Positions 1 to 9,371 are shown, numbered from the stretch's first letter. The stretch is 64,000 nucleotides of DNA from Altererythrobacter xiamenensis (GCF_900177715.1 NZ_FXWG01000002.1:434001-498000), one strand, 5' to 3'. Notes: a model not told the origin generated them from the sequence alone. Made by a program: numbers and translations.

Positions 1-339
1 TTCGGCGATGTCGTTTTGGTGCGCAAGGAGGAGCCGGCGAGCTATCACCTCGCCGCGACGCTCGACGATGCTGCCGACGGCGTAACGCTCGTCACGCGCG
101 GAGCCGATCTGTTCTTCGCAACGCATATCCATCGCCTGTTGCAGGCACTGTATGACCTGCCGGTGCCGACATGGCATCACCATGCGCTGCTGCTTGACCA
201 TGAGGGCAAGAAGCTCGCCAAGCGGCGCGGCAGCCCGGCGCTGTCGGATTTGCGCGAACGCGGAGAGGATGGCCTGTTGCTCGCGCAGCAACTGCGCTTG
301 CAGCGATTGCCATCTGGAATTTCGCTCGGAAAGCCCTAG
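1..339 (+). CDS. gluQ: glutamyl-Q tRNA(Asp) synthetase, C-terminal part (5' end outside window)
   Basis: The open frame runs in from the left edge and stops at TAG 337-339, so only the last 112 codons are present. The visible protein contains VRKEEPASYHLAATLDD, then RGADLFFATHIHRLLQAL, then KKLAKRRG, the degenerate KMSKS-type loop of class I glutamyl-tRNA synthetases. GluQRS is a GluRS paralogue lacking the anticodon-binding domain; it transfers glutamate onto queuosine-34 of tRNA(Asp). The protein ends soon after the KLAKR loop, as expected for GluQRS and unlike full-length GluRS, which would continue for roughly 200 residues. The N-terminal HIGH motif lies outside the window, so full-length GluRS is excluded only by this early stop. 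It is followed 9 bp later by the HIG1-type gene on the same strand. Confidence 0.85.
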   Translation, partial: FGDVVLVRKEEPASYHLAATLDDAADGVTLVTRGADLFFATHIHRLLQALYDLPVPTWHHHALLLDHEGKKLAKRRGSPALSDLRERGEDGLLLAQQLRLQRLPSGISLGKP

Positions 340-348
340 ATAGCTGTC

Positions 349-579
349 ATGACAACGCTCCTCATCATCGTTCTCGCCATACTGGTCGCGCTGACCGTTT
401 TCTCGCTCGTGCGCGGGGTGGTGGCGTTCCTGAAAACGACCAAGATCGACCTCGAAACGGGTGAGGGTGAAACCGTCACCGAGATGCAGCTGATGCAGAA
501 CAAGGCGATGTTCGCCCGCATCAAGTATCAGGCGCTCGCTGTTGCCGTGGTCGCGATCATCCTCGCAATCTCGCAGTAA
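349..579 (+). CDS. HIG1-domain-type small twin-transmembrane protein
   Basis: A 76-aa protein with two predicted membrane helices (residues about 2-27 and 58-75) separated by a polar loop with the sequence KTTKIDLETGEGE and a NKAMFARIKYQ segment before helix 2. The NxxMxxRxxxQ pattern before the second helix is typical of HIG1 (hypoxia-induced gene 1) domain proteins, which associate with cytochrome c oxidase assembly or supercomplexes; many alphaproteobacteria carry such a protein. There is no clear Shine-Dalgarno before ATG 349. It sits between gluQ and the cobalamin adenosyltransferase and may be read with both. The role in respiration is family knowledge, not something shown here. Confidence 0.75.
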   Translation: MTTLLIIVLAILVALTVFSLVRGVVAFLKTTKIDLETGEGETVTEMQLMQNKAMFARIKYQALAVAVVAIILAISQ

Positions 580-615
580 ATCGCCTAGGTCCGCCGCGCG
601 CCAGCAGGAGGACCG

Positions 616-1191
616 ATGGTCAAGCTCAACAAGATCTACACTCGCACCGGAGACGATGGCTCGACCGGTCTCGTCGATGGCTCGCGCGTGGCGAAACAGT
701 CGCCCCGCATCGAGGCGATCGGCAAGGTGGACGAAGCCAATTCCGCGATAGGGCTGGCCGCCGCCGCGCTCGACGGAGGCGCGCAGGCGCAAGCGCTATT
801 TCGCGTCCAGAACGATCTGTTCGACCTTGGCGCCGACCTCGCGACACCGGCGGAGAATCGCGATTTCGCGCCTTCGGAAATGGTTTTGCGGATCGTGCCC
901 GGCCAGGTCGAATGGCTTGAACAATCCATCGATGCGCTCAACGAAAACCTTGAGCCGCTGACGAGTTTCGTTCTTCCGGGCGGATCGGAGGCTGCGGCGC
1001 GAACCCATGTTGCGCGCGCATCCGTCAGATCAGCGGAACGCGCCGTTACCGAACTGGCCGCAGGAGAGCCGGTCAATCCCAGTGCGCTTGCCTATATCAA
1101 TCGCCTCTCGGACTATCTTTTCGTGCTCGCCCGCGTTTTCAACGAGAATGGCGCGGGGGATGTTACCTGGGTTCCCGGACAAAATCGCTAA
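616..1191 (+). CDS. cob(I)alamin/cob(I)yrinic acid a,c-diamide adenosyltransferase, PduO type
   Basis: A 191-aa protein, the usual length for PduO-type ATP:corrinoid adenosyltransferases, which attach the 5'-deoxyadenosyl group of ATP to cob(I)alamin. The N-terminal phosphate-binding stretch YTRTGDDGSTGL (residues 8-19) and the VDEAN motif (38-42) are intact, as is the helix with RTHVARASVRSAER (about 125-138) that carries the conserved Arg residues. The start ATG 616 is backed by AGGAGG at 607-612. It follows the HIG1 gene by 36 bp and precedes a 3-hydroxyacyl-CoA dehydrogenase by 70 bp, a common neighbourhood in sphingomonads, consistent with supplying adenosylcobalamin to acyl-CoA (methylmalonyl-CoA) metabolism; that link is inference. 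Confidence 0.93.
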   Translation: MVKLNKIYTRTGDDGSTGLVDGSRVAKQSPRIEAIGKVDEANSAIGLAAAALDGGAQAQALFRVQNDLFDLGADLATPAENRDFAPSEMVLRIVPGQVEWLEQSIDALNENLEPLTSFVLPGGSEAAARTHVARASVRSAERAVTELAAGEPVNPSALAYINRLSDYLFVLARVFNENGAGDVTWVPGQNR

Positions 1192-1261
1192 AACCGCGCT
1201 AGCCAGTACCGCCAGCCTTCGCTAAGCCGCGCGCTTTGCTGCAAGTGCGAAGGGAATCGGA

Positions 1262-2131
1262 ATGCGGACAGTCGCGGTAATCGGTGCAGGACAGATGGGG
1301 ACGGGCATTGCCCAGACGATCGCGCAACATGGCACGAAGGTCTTGCTGGCCGATGTCGATCTCGAGCGCGCCGAAGCCGGCAAGGCAAACGTCGACAAGG
1401 CGCTGACCAAGCTGGTCGGGCGCGGCAAGCTCGAAGCCGATCAGGCCGAGACTGTCCTGTCGAAGATCGAGCCGGTTGCCGACTATTCTCCGATGACGGA
1501 AGCATCACTGATCATAGAAGCGGCGACCGAGCGCGAGGACATCAAGCAGAAGATCTTCGAAGCCGCGGGCAAGGTCCTTGCCGACGACGCGATCATGGCT
1601 TCGAATACGAGTTCGATCCCGATCACGCGCATGGCGAATTATTCGCCCGACCCGAAGCGTTTCATCGGCCTGCACTTCTTCAATCCGGTGCCGGTCATGG
1701 GACTGATCGAGGTCATTCCCGGTCTTGCGACCAGCCAGGAAACGACAGACCGGATCACGGCTTTTGCCGAAAGCCTGGGCAAACAGGTGGTCCTGAGCCA
1801 GGACGAGCCGGGCTTCGTGGTCAATCGCATCCTGCTCCCGATGATCAACGAGGCGATCTTCGTGCTCGGTCAGTCCACCGCCGGTATCGCCGATATCGAC
1901 AAAGGCTGCCGTCTCGGCCTCAACCATCCTATGGGGCCGCTCGAACTGGCCGATTTCGTCGGGCTCGATACTTGTCTCGACATCATCATGGTCCTCTACA
2001 AGACCACGCGCGACGCCAAATACCGTCCTGCGCCGCTGCTGGTGAAATATGTCGAAGCAGGCTGGCTGGGTCGCAAGACCGGGCGCGGTTTTTACGACTA
2101 TTCGGGCGAAGCGCCGGTTCCGACGCGGTGA
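1262..2131 (+). CDS. hbd: 3-hydroxybutyryl-CoA dehydrogenase
   Basis: A 289-aa NAD(P)-dependent dehydrogenase. The Rossmann dinucleotide motif GAGQMGTG is at residues 8-15, and an acidic residue at the end of the second beta-strand (DVDLERA) suggests NAD use. The catalytic segment [13 protein letters not shown] carries the conserved His and Asn of the 3-hydroxyacyl-CoA dehydrogenase family, and the C-terminal domain has [15 protein letters not shown] and [16 protein letters not shown]. The length matches short monofunctional PaaH/Hbd enzymes rather than FadB fusions. It oxidises (S)-3-hydroxybutyryl-CoA to acetoacetyl-CoA, or runs in reverse. Start ATG 1262 has an AAGGGA ribosome site about 10 bp upstream. 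Confidence 0.93.
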   Translation: MRTVAVIGAGQMGTGIAQTIAQHGTKVLLADVDLERAEAGKANVDKALTKLVGRGKLEADQAETVLSKIEPVADYSPMTEASLIIEAATEREDIKQKIFEAAGKVLADDAIMASNTSSIPITRMANYSPDPKRFIGLHFFNPVPVMGLIEVIPGLATSQETTDRITAFAESLGKQVVLSQDEPGFVVNRILLPMINEAIFVLGQSTAGIADIDKGCRLGLNHPMGPLELADFVGLDTCLDIIMVLYKTTRDAKYRPAPLLVKYVEAGWLGRKTGRGFYDYSGEAPVPTR

Positions 2132-2173
2132 TTGTTCCGCACACCCATCCGGGTATGCGTCCTCCCTGCTGAT

Positions 2174-2218
2174 CCCTCCGCTTCGCTTCGGGGCAAGTCC
2201 GGGTGGAAGGGCGGAGGG
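2174..2218. terminator. inverted repeat after hbd, possible weak terminator
   Basis: CCCTCCGC (2174-2181) pairs with GCGGAGGG (2211-2218) across a 29-nt GC-rich loop. No T-run follows, so it would at most be a factor-dependent terminator or a processing stem between hbd and the next gene. Confidence 0.25.
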
Positions 2219-2279
2219 CGCGGGTGGCTACGGAACCCATAAGCATCGACGCCCGTTGGTCAGGCAAAGGAGATTATGC

Positions 2280-2624
2280 ATGACCGACAATAGCAAAGTG
2301 AAGAGTCAGGAAGAGCGTCAGAAGGGCCTCGCCCCCGAAACCCATAACGACGAACAGGACGACCACCGCAACCAGGCGCAGGAGGTTTCCGAACAGGCGC
2401 AAGAAGTCAGCGCGCATGCCTCCAGCCCGACCGAGAGCACGAAGCCTGCGGACAACACTCCGCTCGACAATTCGAAGCAGGATACGGTCGATCACATGCG
2501 GGACATGGAAAGCTCGGGCCGCGTCGATATGGACGCCTATGCGGGCGAACCCAATCACGACGATAATGTCGACAAATACGGCAAGGGGCACAAGCCTGAC
2601 GGATTGCGCGGTGACGGCACCTAA
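2280..2624 (+). CDS. hypothetical hydrophilic acidic protein
   Basis: A 114-aa protein with no hydrophobic segment, very rich in Asp, Glu, Gln, Asn and His, with an internal near-repeat QEVSEQAQEVSAH (about residues 36-48). The open frame extends upstream, but ATG 2280 is preferred because AAAGGAGA sits 8-15 bp before it and the upstream extension overlaps the hbd 3' end out of frame. The composition suggests an intrinsically disordered protein, perhaps stress-related; no domain is recognised. Its last four bases overlap the 3' end of the convergent DUF202-type gene. Confidence 0.7.
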   Translation: MTDNSKVKSQEERQKGLAPETHNDEQDDHRNQAQEVSEQAQEVSAHASSPTESTKPADNTPLDNSKQDTVDHMRDMESSGRVDMDAYAGEPNHDDNVDKYGKGHKPDGLRGDGT

Positions 2625-3052
2625 TTCGGAGCCAGGGTCCCGTCATTCAGGACCCAAAGCGCTACGATCAGAAGCAGCGCACCACCGGAAATCGAATAGG
2701 CGATCAGCTGGATATTGGGCAGCTTCGGAGAGTCGACCGCATGCGAGGAGAGCCTGTTGAACGCCTTGCATGCGCGGCGCTCCGCTCCAATCGCGAAGAC
2801 AATCGCCAGCGAGATGAAAAGAGTCGCGATGGCCTTGGCCAGCCAGGGCGGCTCGAACTCTCCGAACAACGCGCGGAAGCCGATGCCGATCGCAATTGCG
2901 GCGAACGCCGTGCGCATCCAGCCAGCGAAGGTCCGCTCGAGGGCCATGACCGTGCGGTCTTCGGCCCAATCGGTCCGATCTTCCGCCATCTGGGTGCTGC
3001 GATCGGCAGACTGATCGTCTGAATCGCTATTGTCTTCGGTATCTTGCGCCAT
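2621..3052 (-). CDS. DUF202 family inner-membrane protein
   Basis: A 143-aa protein starting MAQDTEDNSD with a charged N-terminal tail of about 30 residues. The segment DRTVMALERTFAGWMRTAFA (about 33-52) is the signature of the DUF202/YidH family, in which a conserved RT..AW.RT pattern precedes the first helix. Three hydrophobic helices follow (about 46-62, 70-89 and 118-137). The start at 3052 is chosen because the upstream in-frame extension is low-complexity and overlaps the neighbouring gene. The function of DUF202 proteins is not established. Convergent with the acidic protein gene, overlapping it by 4 bp. Confidence 0.8.
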   Translation of the reverse strand: MAQDTEDNSDSDDQSADRSTQMAEDRTDWAEDRTVMALERTFAGWMRTAFAAIAIGIGFRALFGEFEPPWLAKAIATLFISLAIVFAIGAERRACKAFNRLSSHAVDSPKLPNIQLIAYSISGGALLLIVALWVLNDGTLAPN

Positions 3053-3104
3053 GGAAAGCCACGCTAAGTGACTGGCGCAAAAGCGCAAGAGCGCACGAGG
3101 GCCG

Positions 3105-3485
3105 TCAGGTGCCCGGCCCGTCGATCCCCGGCGGTTGTTCGCGCAGGCTGGCTCGCGTGTTCGGTTCGCTATCGCCGACGGAAGGCGTGCTGTCGGTCGG
3201 CGCGGCGTCGATGCCATCGGCGTCATCGACAAGAGCGCCGTCGTTCTCCCAGCCGGAACCGTTATCGCTTTCATCCGCGCTACCGGCGGGGACATATTCA
3301 CGTATTCCGGCCTCCGCACCCGATGCGAAAGCGGGGGTGGGCGTGTGATTGGAAGCTGCGACCGTGACGAGCGCGCCTTCATCATTTTCTTCGCCAATGA
3401 GCACCACTGCGGCCAGCAGTATGCCACCGCCGAATATCAGCGCATTCTTGGGGTTCTCGAACAAGGTCGTACGCATAATGCGCAA
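3105..3485 (-). CDS. hypothetical membrane-anchored acidic protein
   Basis: A 126-aa protein with one N-terminal membrane anchor (about residues 14-30, NALIFGGGILLAAVVLIG) followed by an acidic, Pro/Ser/Asp-rich tail that looks disordered (DESDNGSGWENDGALVDD). The second ATG, nine bases in (MRTTLFENPKN), is an equally plausible start. It lies just downstream of mutS on the same strand, 17 bp from its stop, so it may be co-transcribed with it. No domain is recognised. Confidence 0.65.
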   Translation of the reverse strand: MRIMRTTLFENPKNALIFGGGILLAAVVLIGEENDEGALVTVAASNHTPTPAFASGAEAGIREYVPAGSADESDNGSGWENDGALVDDADGIDAAPTDSTPSVGDSEPNTRASLREQPPGIDGPGT

Positions 3486-3502
3486 GGTTAGCCGACCCGC
3501 TC

Positions 3503-6142
3503 TTAACTTTTCGTAGCCTTCGCCTCGGCTGACAATTCATAAAGCAAATCAAGTGCATCGCGCGGGCTGAGTGCATCGAGTTCGATTGCCGCGATGCGCT
3601 CTGCAAGGCTGTCCTTTTCTTCTTCGTCGGGAGCGAATGCGGCCGCGAACAGCGGCAATTCGCCCAATCCGGCAGCGATTCCGCCTGTTTCGGCACGGCC
3701 TTTCTCGAGCTTGTCGAGCACCTGCTTGGCGCGCTTGACCACCGGCTGCGGCACCCCCGCCAGGCGAGCGACCGCGAGACCGTAACTCTGGTCGGCTGCG
3801 CCCTCGGACAGCTCGTGCAGCAAGACGAGATCGCCTTTCCATTCGCGTGCGCGAACGTGGTGCAGCGACAGCGCCTCGCAACTGTCGGCCAACCGCGCGA
3901 GCTCGTGATAATGGGTCGCGAAGAGGCAGCGGCAGGCGATCTGCGAATGCACCGCTTCGACCACAGCCCATGCCAGCGCCAGCCCGTCATAGGTCGATGT
4001 GCCGCGCCCGACCTCGTCGAGGATCACAAAACTACGCTCGCTCGCCTGGCTGAGGATCGCTGCGGTTTCGACCATTTCGACCATGAAGGTCGAGCGGCCA
4101 CGGGCGAGATTGTCGGAGGCTCCGACGCGGCTGAACAAGCGGTCGACCAGCCCGATCCTTGCGCTGTCTGCCGGGACGAAGCCACCCGCCTGCGCCATCA
4201 GGACGATCAGTGCATTCTGCCTCAGGAATGTCGACTTGCCGCCCATGTTCGGGCCGCCGATCAGCCAGAGGCGGTCGTCGGGATCGAGCGAGCAATCATT
4301 GGCGACGAACCGGTCGTCGGTCTTGGCTAGGGCGGCTTCGACGACCGGATGCCGGCCGGCCCGAATGTCCAGCACCGCGCCCTCGTCGATTTCGGGGCGG
4401 CACCACCCCCCTTCCGCGGCGCGCTCGGCCTGTCCCGCGCTCACATCGATCCGGGCGAGGGCCGCGGCCGTCGCGGCGATGGCCGCTGCACTGTTGCAGA
4501 TTTCCCCGACGAGCTCTTCGAAATGCGCTTCCTCGGCGGCGAGGGCATGGCCGCCAGCTTCCGTGATACGGCTCGCTTCTTCATGCAGCGCGACCGAATT
4601 GAAGCGCACCGCGCCCGCCATCGTCTGGCGGTGGGTGAAGCCGCTGTCGGGCTCCATCAACCTGTCACCATGTTTCGCGGGAACCTCGATAAAATACCCG
4701 AGAACCCCGTTATGTTTGATCTTCAGCGAGGCAATTCCGGTCTCGTCGCGATAGCGCGCCTCCATTGCGGCGATCGCTTTGCGCGCATTGCCGGAGGTTT
4801 CGCGCAATTCGTCGAGCGAAGCGTCGTATCCCTGAGCGATAAATCCGCCACTGTGGCGCTCGGTCGGCGGGGAGGGGACCAGCGCCCGCTCGAGCAGGTC
4901 CACGAGTGCGCCATGTCCACCCATTTGCGGCAGCAGTTCGGCCAGCAGCGCGGGCGTATCGGGAAGGCTTTCGAGCTTCGCCCTTAGCTGCCTCGCATCG
5001 CGCAGCCCGTCTCGCACCTGGCCTAGGTCACGCGGGGTGCCGCGCCCCGCGACGAGCCTTCCGAGCGCGCGCCCGATATCGGGGATGGCGCGCAGGGCCT
5101 CGCGCAAGTCGGCGCGGCTCAGCGGATCTGCGTGTAGCCAGTGGACGAGCGCAAGCCGGGCCTCGATCGCGGACCGGTCAAGCAGTGGAGAGGAAAGGTC
5201 CTCTGCCAGCAGCCGCGCACCTGCGCCGGTTACACAGCGGTCGGTCGCCGCGATCAGGCTGCCGTCGCGTCCGCCGTTCTGTGCCGCGAGTATCTCGAGG
5301 CTGCTGCGCGTTGCCTCGTCCATCAGCATCGCCTGCCCGCTTTCGCGCAATGCGGGGGGAAGCAGCAGCGGCAGATTGCCGCGACCGACATGGTCGAGAT
5401 AGGCGATGAGCCCGCCAGCTGCCGCCAGCATGGCGCGGGTGAAGCTGCCGAAACCGTCGAGCGTTGCGACGCCGTGGATCGTCTTGAGCCGCGCTTCGCC
5501 TTCGTCGCTGGCGAAATGGCTGCGCGCCATCTCGCCTGCGTCTTCGGGACCGTGCTCCCACCCCTCGGGCACGACGACTTCGCTCGCGCCGATCCGGGCG
5601 AGCACCGCGCCGAGCATATCGGGGGTGCATTCTTCCAGCACCGTCGCGCCGGTCGAAATGTCGCAGCTGGCGATCCCGATCGTGCCGCGCACTTCGGCGA
5701 GGGCGGCCAGCATATTGGCGCGCCGCGGTTCGAGCAGTGCTTCCTCGGTCAGGGTTCCAGCAGTGACGAAGCGGACGATGTCGCGCTTCACGAGAGCCTT
5801 GGAAACCGGCGTCCCTTCGCGCTTCGCACGCGCCTTAGCCTCATCGGGCGTTTCGACTTGCTCGGCAATGGCGACACGGCGGCCCGCCTTGATCAGCCGT
5901 GCGAGATAGCCTTCCGCCGAATGGACCGGCACACCGCACATCGGCACTGGTTCGCCGCCATGCTCGCCGCGCGTCGTGAGCGCGATGTCGAGCACACCTG
6001 CGGCATCCTTCGCATCGTCGAAGAACAATTCGAAGAAGTCGCCCATGCGGTAGAACAGCAGGCAGCCTTCGGCCTCGCGCTTGAGCGCGAGGAACTGCTC
6101 CATCATCGGAGTGGGTTTTCCAGATTTGCCGCCGGCCATCAC
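3503..6142 (-). CDS. mutS: DNA mismatch repair protein MutS
   Basis: An 879-aa protein, the normal MutS length. The mismatch-reading Phe-x-Glu motif is F36-F37-E38 in GDFFELF. The core lever and clamp domains follow. The C-terminal ABC-type ATPase has Walker A GGPNMGGKSTF, the Walker B/D-loop region FVILDEVGRGTSTYDGLALA, and ATHYHELARL. MutS binds mispairs and, with MutL, starts methyl- or nick-directed mismatch repair. ATG 6142 is followed by a second in-frame ATG at codon 2. The gene is divergent from malic enzyme with a 114-bp shared promoter region. Confidence 0.98.
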   Translation of the reverse strand: MMAGGKSGKPTPMMEQFLALKREAEGCLLFYRMGDFFELFFDDAKDAAGVLDIALTTRGEHGGEPVPMCGVPVHSAEGYLARLIKAGRRVAIAEQVETPDEAKARAKREGTPVSKALVKRDIVRFVTAGTLTEEALLEPRRANMLAALAEVRGTIGIASCDISTGATVLEECTPDMLGAVLARIGASEVVVPEGWEHGPEDAGEMARSHFASDEGEARLKTIHGVATLDGFGSFTRAMLAAAGGLIAYLDHVGRGNLPLLLPPALRESGQAMLMDEATRSSLEILAAQNGGRDGSLIAATDRCVTGAGARLLAEDLSSPLLDRSAIEARLALVHWLHADPLSRADLREALRAIPDIGRALGRLVAGRGTPRDLGQVRDGLRDARQLRAKLESLPDTPALLAELLPQMGGHGALVDLLERALVPSPPTERHSGGFIAQGYDASLDELRETSGNARKAIAAMEARYRDETGIASLKIKHNGVLGYFIEVPAKHGDRLMEPDSGFTHRQTMAGAVRFNSVALHEEASRITEAGGHALAAEEAHFEELVGEICNSAAAIAATAAALARIDVSAGQAERAAEGGWCRPEIDEGAVLDIRAGRHPVVEAALAKTDDRFVANDCSLDPDDRLWLIGGPNMGGKSTFLRQNALIVLMAQAGGFVPADSARIGLVDRLFSRVGASDNLARGRSTFMVEMVETAAILSQASERSFVILDEVGRGTSTYDGLALAWAVVEAVHSQIACRCLFATHYHELARLADSCEALSLHHVRAREWKGDLVLLHELSEGAADQSYGLAVARLAGVPQPVVKRAKQVLDKLEKGRAETGGIAAGLGELPLFAAAFAPDEEEKDSLAERIAAIELDALSPRDALDLLYELSAEAKATKS

Positions 6143-6256
6143 GGCTGGTTAGCGCGCATGCAGCTGATTCGGAACGCGCACCCGCCAGCTTTCCCCTATC
6201 GCTTCGCCGAATCTCGCGGTAGGGCCAGCGAGATTACGTAAAGGAAGGTTCGAGAC

Positions 6257-8518
6257 TTGCCCGAGAAAAGCAAGACCACATTCACCACTCGCGAAGCGCT
6301 GTTTTACCACGAGACGATCCGTCCCGGTAAGATCGAGATCATCGCCTCCAAACCCATGGCGACCCAGCGCGACCTCAGCCTCGCCTATTCGCCGGGCGTT
6401 GCCGCCCCGGTCGAAGCGATCGCCGAAGATCCCTCGACCGCGGCGCGCTATACCGGGCGTTCCAACCTCGTCGCGGTGATCTCGAACGGGACGGCGATCC
6501 TTGGCCTCGGCAATCTGGGCGCGCTTGCCTCCAAGCCGGTGATGGAAGGCAAGGCGGTGCTGTTCAAACGCTTCGCCGACGTGGATTCGATCGACATTGA
6601 ACTCGCCACCGAAGATCCCGATGCCTTCATCGAGGCGGTCGCGCTGATGGAGCCGAGCTTCGGCGGCATCAATCTCGAAGACATCGCCGCGCCGGAATGC
6701 TTCGTCATCGAACAGGCGCTGCGTGAACGGATGAATATCCCGGTCATGCATGACGACCAGCACGGCACGGCGATCATCTCGGCGGCAGGCCTGATCAATG
6801 CCGCGCATCTGACGGGCCGCGACCTCAAGGATTGCAAGATGGTGGTGAACGGGGCTGGCGCATCGGCGCTTGCCTGCACCGCGCTCATCAAGGCGATCGG
6901 TATTCCGCACGAGAACGTGATCGTGTGCGACCGCAAGGGGCCGATCTATCCGGGTCGCGAAGGCGTGGACCAGTGGAAGAGCGCGCATGCGGTCGAGACC
7001 GAGGCGCGCAGCCTCGAGGAAGCCTTGGTCGGCGCAGACATATTCCTCGGCCTCTCGGCTGCCGGCGCGCTCAAGCCCGAGTGGGTCGACAAGATGGCGG
7101 ACAAGCCGATCATCTTCGCCATGGCCAACCCGACGCCCGAGATCATGCCGGATGAAGCGAAGGCAGTCCGACCAGACGCGATCATCGCCACCGGCCGGTC
7201 CGACTTTCCGAACCAGGTCAACAATGTCCTCGGCTTCCCCTTCATCTTCCGCGGCGCGCTCGACGTGCAGGCGACCGCAATCAACGAGGAAATGAAGATC
7301 GCCGCCGCCCGCGCGATTGCGGAGCTCGCGCGCGAACGCGTGCCGGAAGAGGTCGAGGCGGCCTATGGCGAGAACCACCAGTTCGGCGAGGATTACATCA
7401 TTCCCGCGCCGTTCGATCCGCGCCTGATGGAAGTGGTTTCATCGGCTGTGGCAAAGGCGGCGATGGATTCCGGGGTCGCGCTCGCGCCGATCGAGGATTT
7501 CGACGCCTATCGCCACCAACTCAAGGCTCGCCTCAACCCCACCACCGGTGCGCTGACTCGGGTCTACGAGGAGGCACGCGCCAATCCGAAACGCGTGGTT
7601 TTTGCCGAGGCGGAGGAGGACGTCGCGCTGCGCGCCGCGATCCAGTTCCGCGATTTCGGCTACGGCACGCCGATCCTGGTCGGACGAACCGAGAAGGTGC
7701 GGCAGAAACTGGTCGAACTGGCGGTGGACGATCCGGACAGCTTCATCATCGAGAACTCGAAAACATCCGAGCACGTGCCCGCGATGAACGAGTATCTCTA
7801 CGAACGCCTCCAGCGTCGTGGCTATACCGAGCGGGACGTTGCCCGCATGGTCAATCAGGAGCGGAACGTGTTCGCCGCCTCGCTTGTCGCACTGGGAATT
7901 GGCGATGCGATGATATCCGGCCTTACGCGCACATTCTCGCAGACCGCCAAGGAGGTGAACCTCGTCCTCGATCCGGCGCCGGGCGCCGTGCCGTTCGGCG
8001 TGCACATGATGATCGGCAAGAACCACACGACCTTCATGGCCGACACCACGATCAACGAGCGTCCGACGGCTGAGGAGCTGGCGCATATCGCCTGCGAGAC
8101 CGCCGCCGTTGCGCGCCGCATGGGTCACGAACCACGCGTTGCGTTTCTCTCCTTCTCGACCTTCGGGAATCCCATGGGGCGCTGGCTGGAGAACATTCGC
8201 GAAGCCGTGGCGATCCTCGACAAGAAAGAGCCGGGTTTCGAATATGAGGGCGAAATGGCACCCGATGCCGCGCTGAATCCGAAAGTCATGGAGCTGTACC
8301 CGTTCAGCCGCCTCTCCGGCCCCGCCAACGTGCTCATCATGCCCGGCCTGCAGTCGGCCAATCTCTCGGCCAAGCTGCTGCGCGAGCTCGCCGGCAATGC
8401 GACGGTCGGCCCGATGCTGATCGGCATGGAGAAGCCTGTGCAGATCGCCCCGATGACGGCGATCGCGCCCGATGTGCTGACGCTGGCTGTGCTCGCGGCG
8501 GCTGGCGTGGTGGGGTGA
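6257..8518 (+). CDS. maeB: NADP-dependent malic enzyme with C-terminal phosphotransacetylase-like domain
   Basis: A 753-aa MaeB-type fusion. Residues about 1-430 are the malic enzyme: LAYSPGVAAPVEAI, the catalytic and metal-binding region MHDDQHGTAIISAAGL, and the nucleotide-binding VVNGAGASALAC. Residues about 450-753 are a phosphate acetyltransferase-like domain (VVFAEAEEDVALRAA, NVLIMPGLQSANLSAKLL) that in this family regulates the enzyme by acetyl-CoA rather than catalysing transfer. It converts malate to pyruvate and CO2 with NADPH formation. The start is TTG 6257, supported by AAGGAAGG at 6241-6248 and homology beginning directly at PEKSKTTFT; no suitable ATG lies nearby. Confidence 0.96.
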   Translation: MPEKSKTTFTTREALFYHETIRPGKIEIIASKPMATQRDLSLAYSPGVAAPVEAIAEDPSTAARYTGRSNLVAVISNGTAILGLGNLGALASKPVMEGKAVLFKRFADVDSIDIELATEDPDAFIEAVALMEPSFGGINLEDIAAPECFVIEQALRERMNIPVMHDDQHGTAIISAAGLINAAHLTGRDLKDCKMVVNGAGASALACTALIKAIGIPHENVIVCDRKGPIYPGREGVDQWKSAHAVETEARSLEEALVGADIFLGLSAAGALKPEWVDKMADKPIIFAMANPTPEIMPDEAKAVRPDAIIATGRSDFPNQVNNVLGFPFIFRGALDVQATAINEEMKIAAARAIAELARERVPEEVEAAYGENHQFGEDYIIPAPFDPRLMEVVSSAVAKAAMDSGVALAPIEDFDAYRHQLKARLNPTTGALTRVYEEARANPKRVVFAEAEEDVALRAAIQFRDFGYGTPILVGRTEKVRQKLVELAVDDPDSFIIENSKTSEHVPAMNEYLYERLQRRGYTERDVARMVNQERNVFAASLVALGIGDAMISGLTRTFSQTAKEVNLVLDPAPGAVPFGVHMMIGKNHTTFMADTTINERPTAEELAHIACETAAVARRMGHEPRVAFLSFSTFGNPMGRWLENIREAVAILDKKEPGFEYEGEMAPDAALNPKVMELYPFSRLSGPANVLIMPGLQSANLSAKLLRELAGNATVGPMLIGMEKPVQIAPMTAIAPDVLTLAVLAAAGVVG

Positions 8519-8714
8519 AGGCTGACTAGTCTCGCCTGATTGCCAGGCCGGCTGAATTCCGCTCCTTCTGCGCGCCATATCACGGGCTGGAGGGGCTGCT
8601 CGCACGCGGGTCATCGTATTGCGGGCGCAATTCGCCTTTCGGTTCATCACCGGGCAAGCGGCGCGGCGAAAAAGCGCTTTCGGGGGCAAGAATACGCAAC
8701 CGAAAGGACGCATA

Positions 8715-9323
8715 ATGAAAAAGAAAATCACACTGGTCGCCCTCGCTTTCGCCGGACTGGCCACCCCTGCCATGGCGCAAGACGCAAACACCGCTCCCGG
8801 CGGTTTCTATGTCGGAGCCATCGGAGGATACGAAGGTCTCAACGTCGAATCCGGAGATGGCAGCGTTTCTGCCGACGCGGACTCGGCTGTCTACGGCGTC
8901 AACGCCGGTTACGATCTTTCGCTCGGCAGCGCGTTTGTCGGTGTCGAAGGTGAAATCTCGACGAGCACCGGCTCGACCGAGTTTCCCGGCAGCTTTACCG
9001 GTGCGCGCGAGGGGCTGGAGGCCAATGGTCAGTATTACGTCGGCGCACGCGCTGGCGTGGCGCTGACCCCAGGCATCGCTGCCTATGGCAAGGTCGGCTA
9101 CACCGCGCTCGATACGAAGGCTTTCACGTCTTCCGGTTCGCTGAGCGATCTGGAGGAAAACACCGACGGTCTGCGTTTCGGCGGCGGGCTGCAGGTCCAG
9201 CTTCCCGGCCCGCTCGAAGGTCGCCTCGAATACCGCAGGTCGAAGTACAACGATGTCGCCGATGCCGATTTCGGCGATGCGACGACCGATCAGGTGGTCG
9301 CGGGTATCGGCCTGCGCTTCTGA
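8715..9323 (+). CDS. outer-membrane beta-barrel protein (opacity/OmpA-barrel type)
   Basis: A 202-aa exported protein. MKKKITLVALAFAGLATPAMAQ is a clear Sec signal peptide with an AMA-Q cleavage site near residue 21. The mature part alternates polar and hydrophobic residues with repeated aromatic-Gly patterns (GGFYVGAIGGYEG, AVYGVNAGYDLSLG, YYVGARAGVAL) and ends in VAGIGLRF, the C-terminal Phe expected for BAM-inserted barrels. ATG 8715 is preferred over the longer frame because of GAAAGGA about 8 bp upstream and the signal peptide. It could form an 8-strand barrel; the ligand is unknown. Confidence 0.88.
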   Translation: MKKKITLVALAFAGLATPAMAQDANTAPGGFYVGAIGGYEGLNVESGDGSVSADADSAVYGVNAGYDLSLGSAFVGVEGEISTSTGSTEFPGSFTGAREGLEANGQYYVGARAGVALTPGIAAYGKVGYTALDTKAFTSSGSLSDLEENTDGLRFGGGLQVQLPGPLEGRLEYRRSKYNDVADADFGDATTDQVVAGIGLRF

Positions 9324-9343
9324 CGCAAGGTCATAATGTGCAG

Positions 9344-9369
9344 AGGGCCGCTCCTGCCGGGGCGGCCCT
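9344..9369. terminator. convergent terminator between the barrel protein and trmB
   Basis: AGGGCCGC (9344-9351) pairs with GCGGCCCT (9362-9369) across a 10-nt loop in the 48-bp convergent gap. The T-run on the plus strand is weak (CTTGCTATTTG). Confidence 0.6.
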
Positions 9370-9371
9370 TG

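Noticed and set aside
6149-7378. 409-codon minus-strand frame over malic enzyme
   Set aside because: Antisense shadow of maeB with no recognisable domain.
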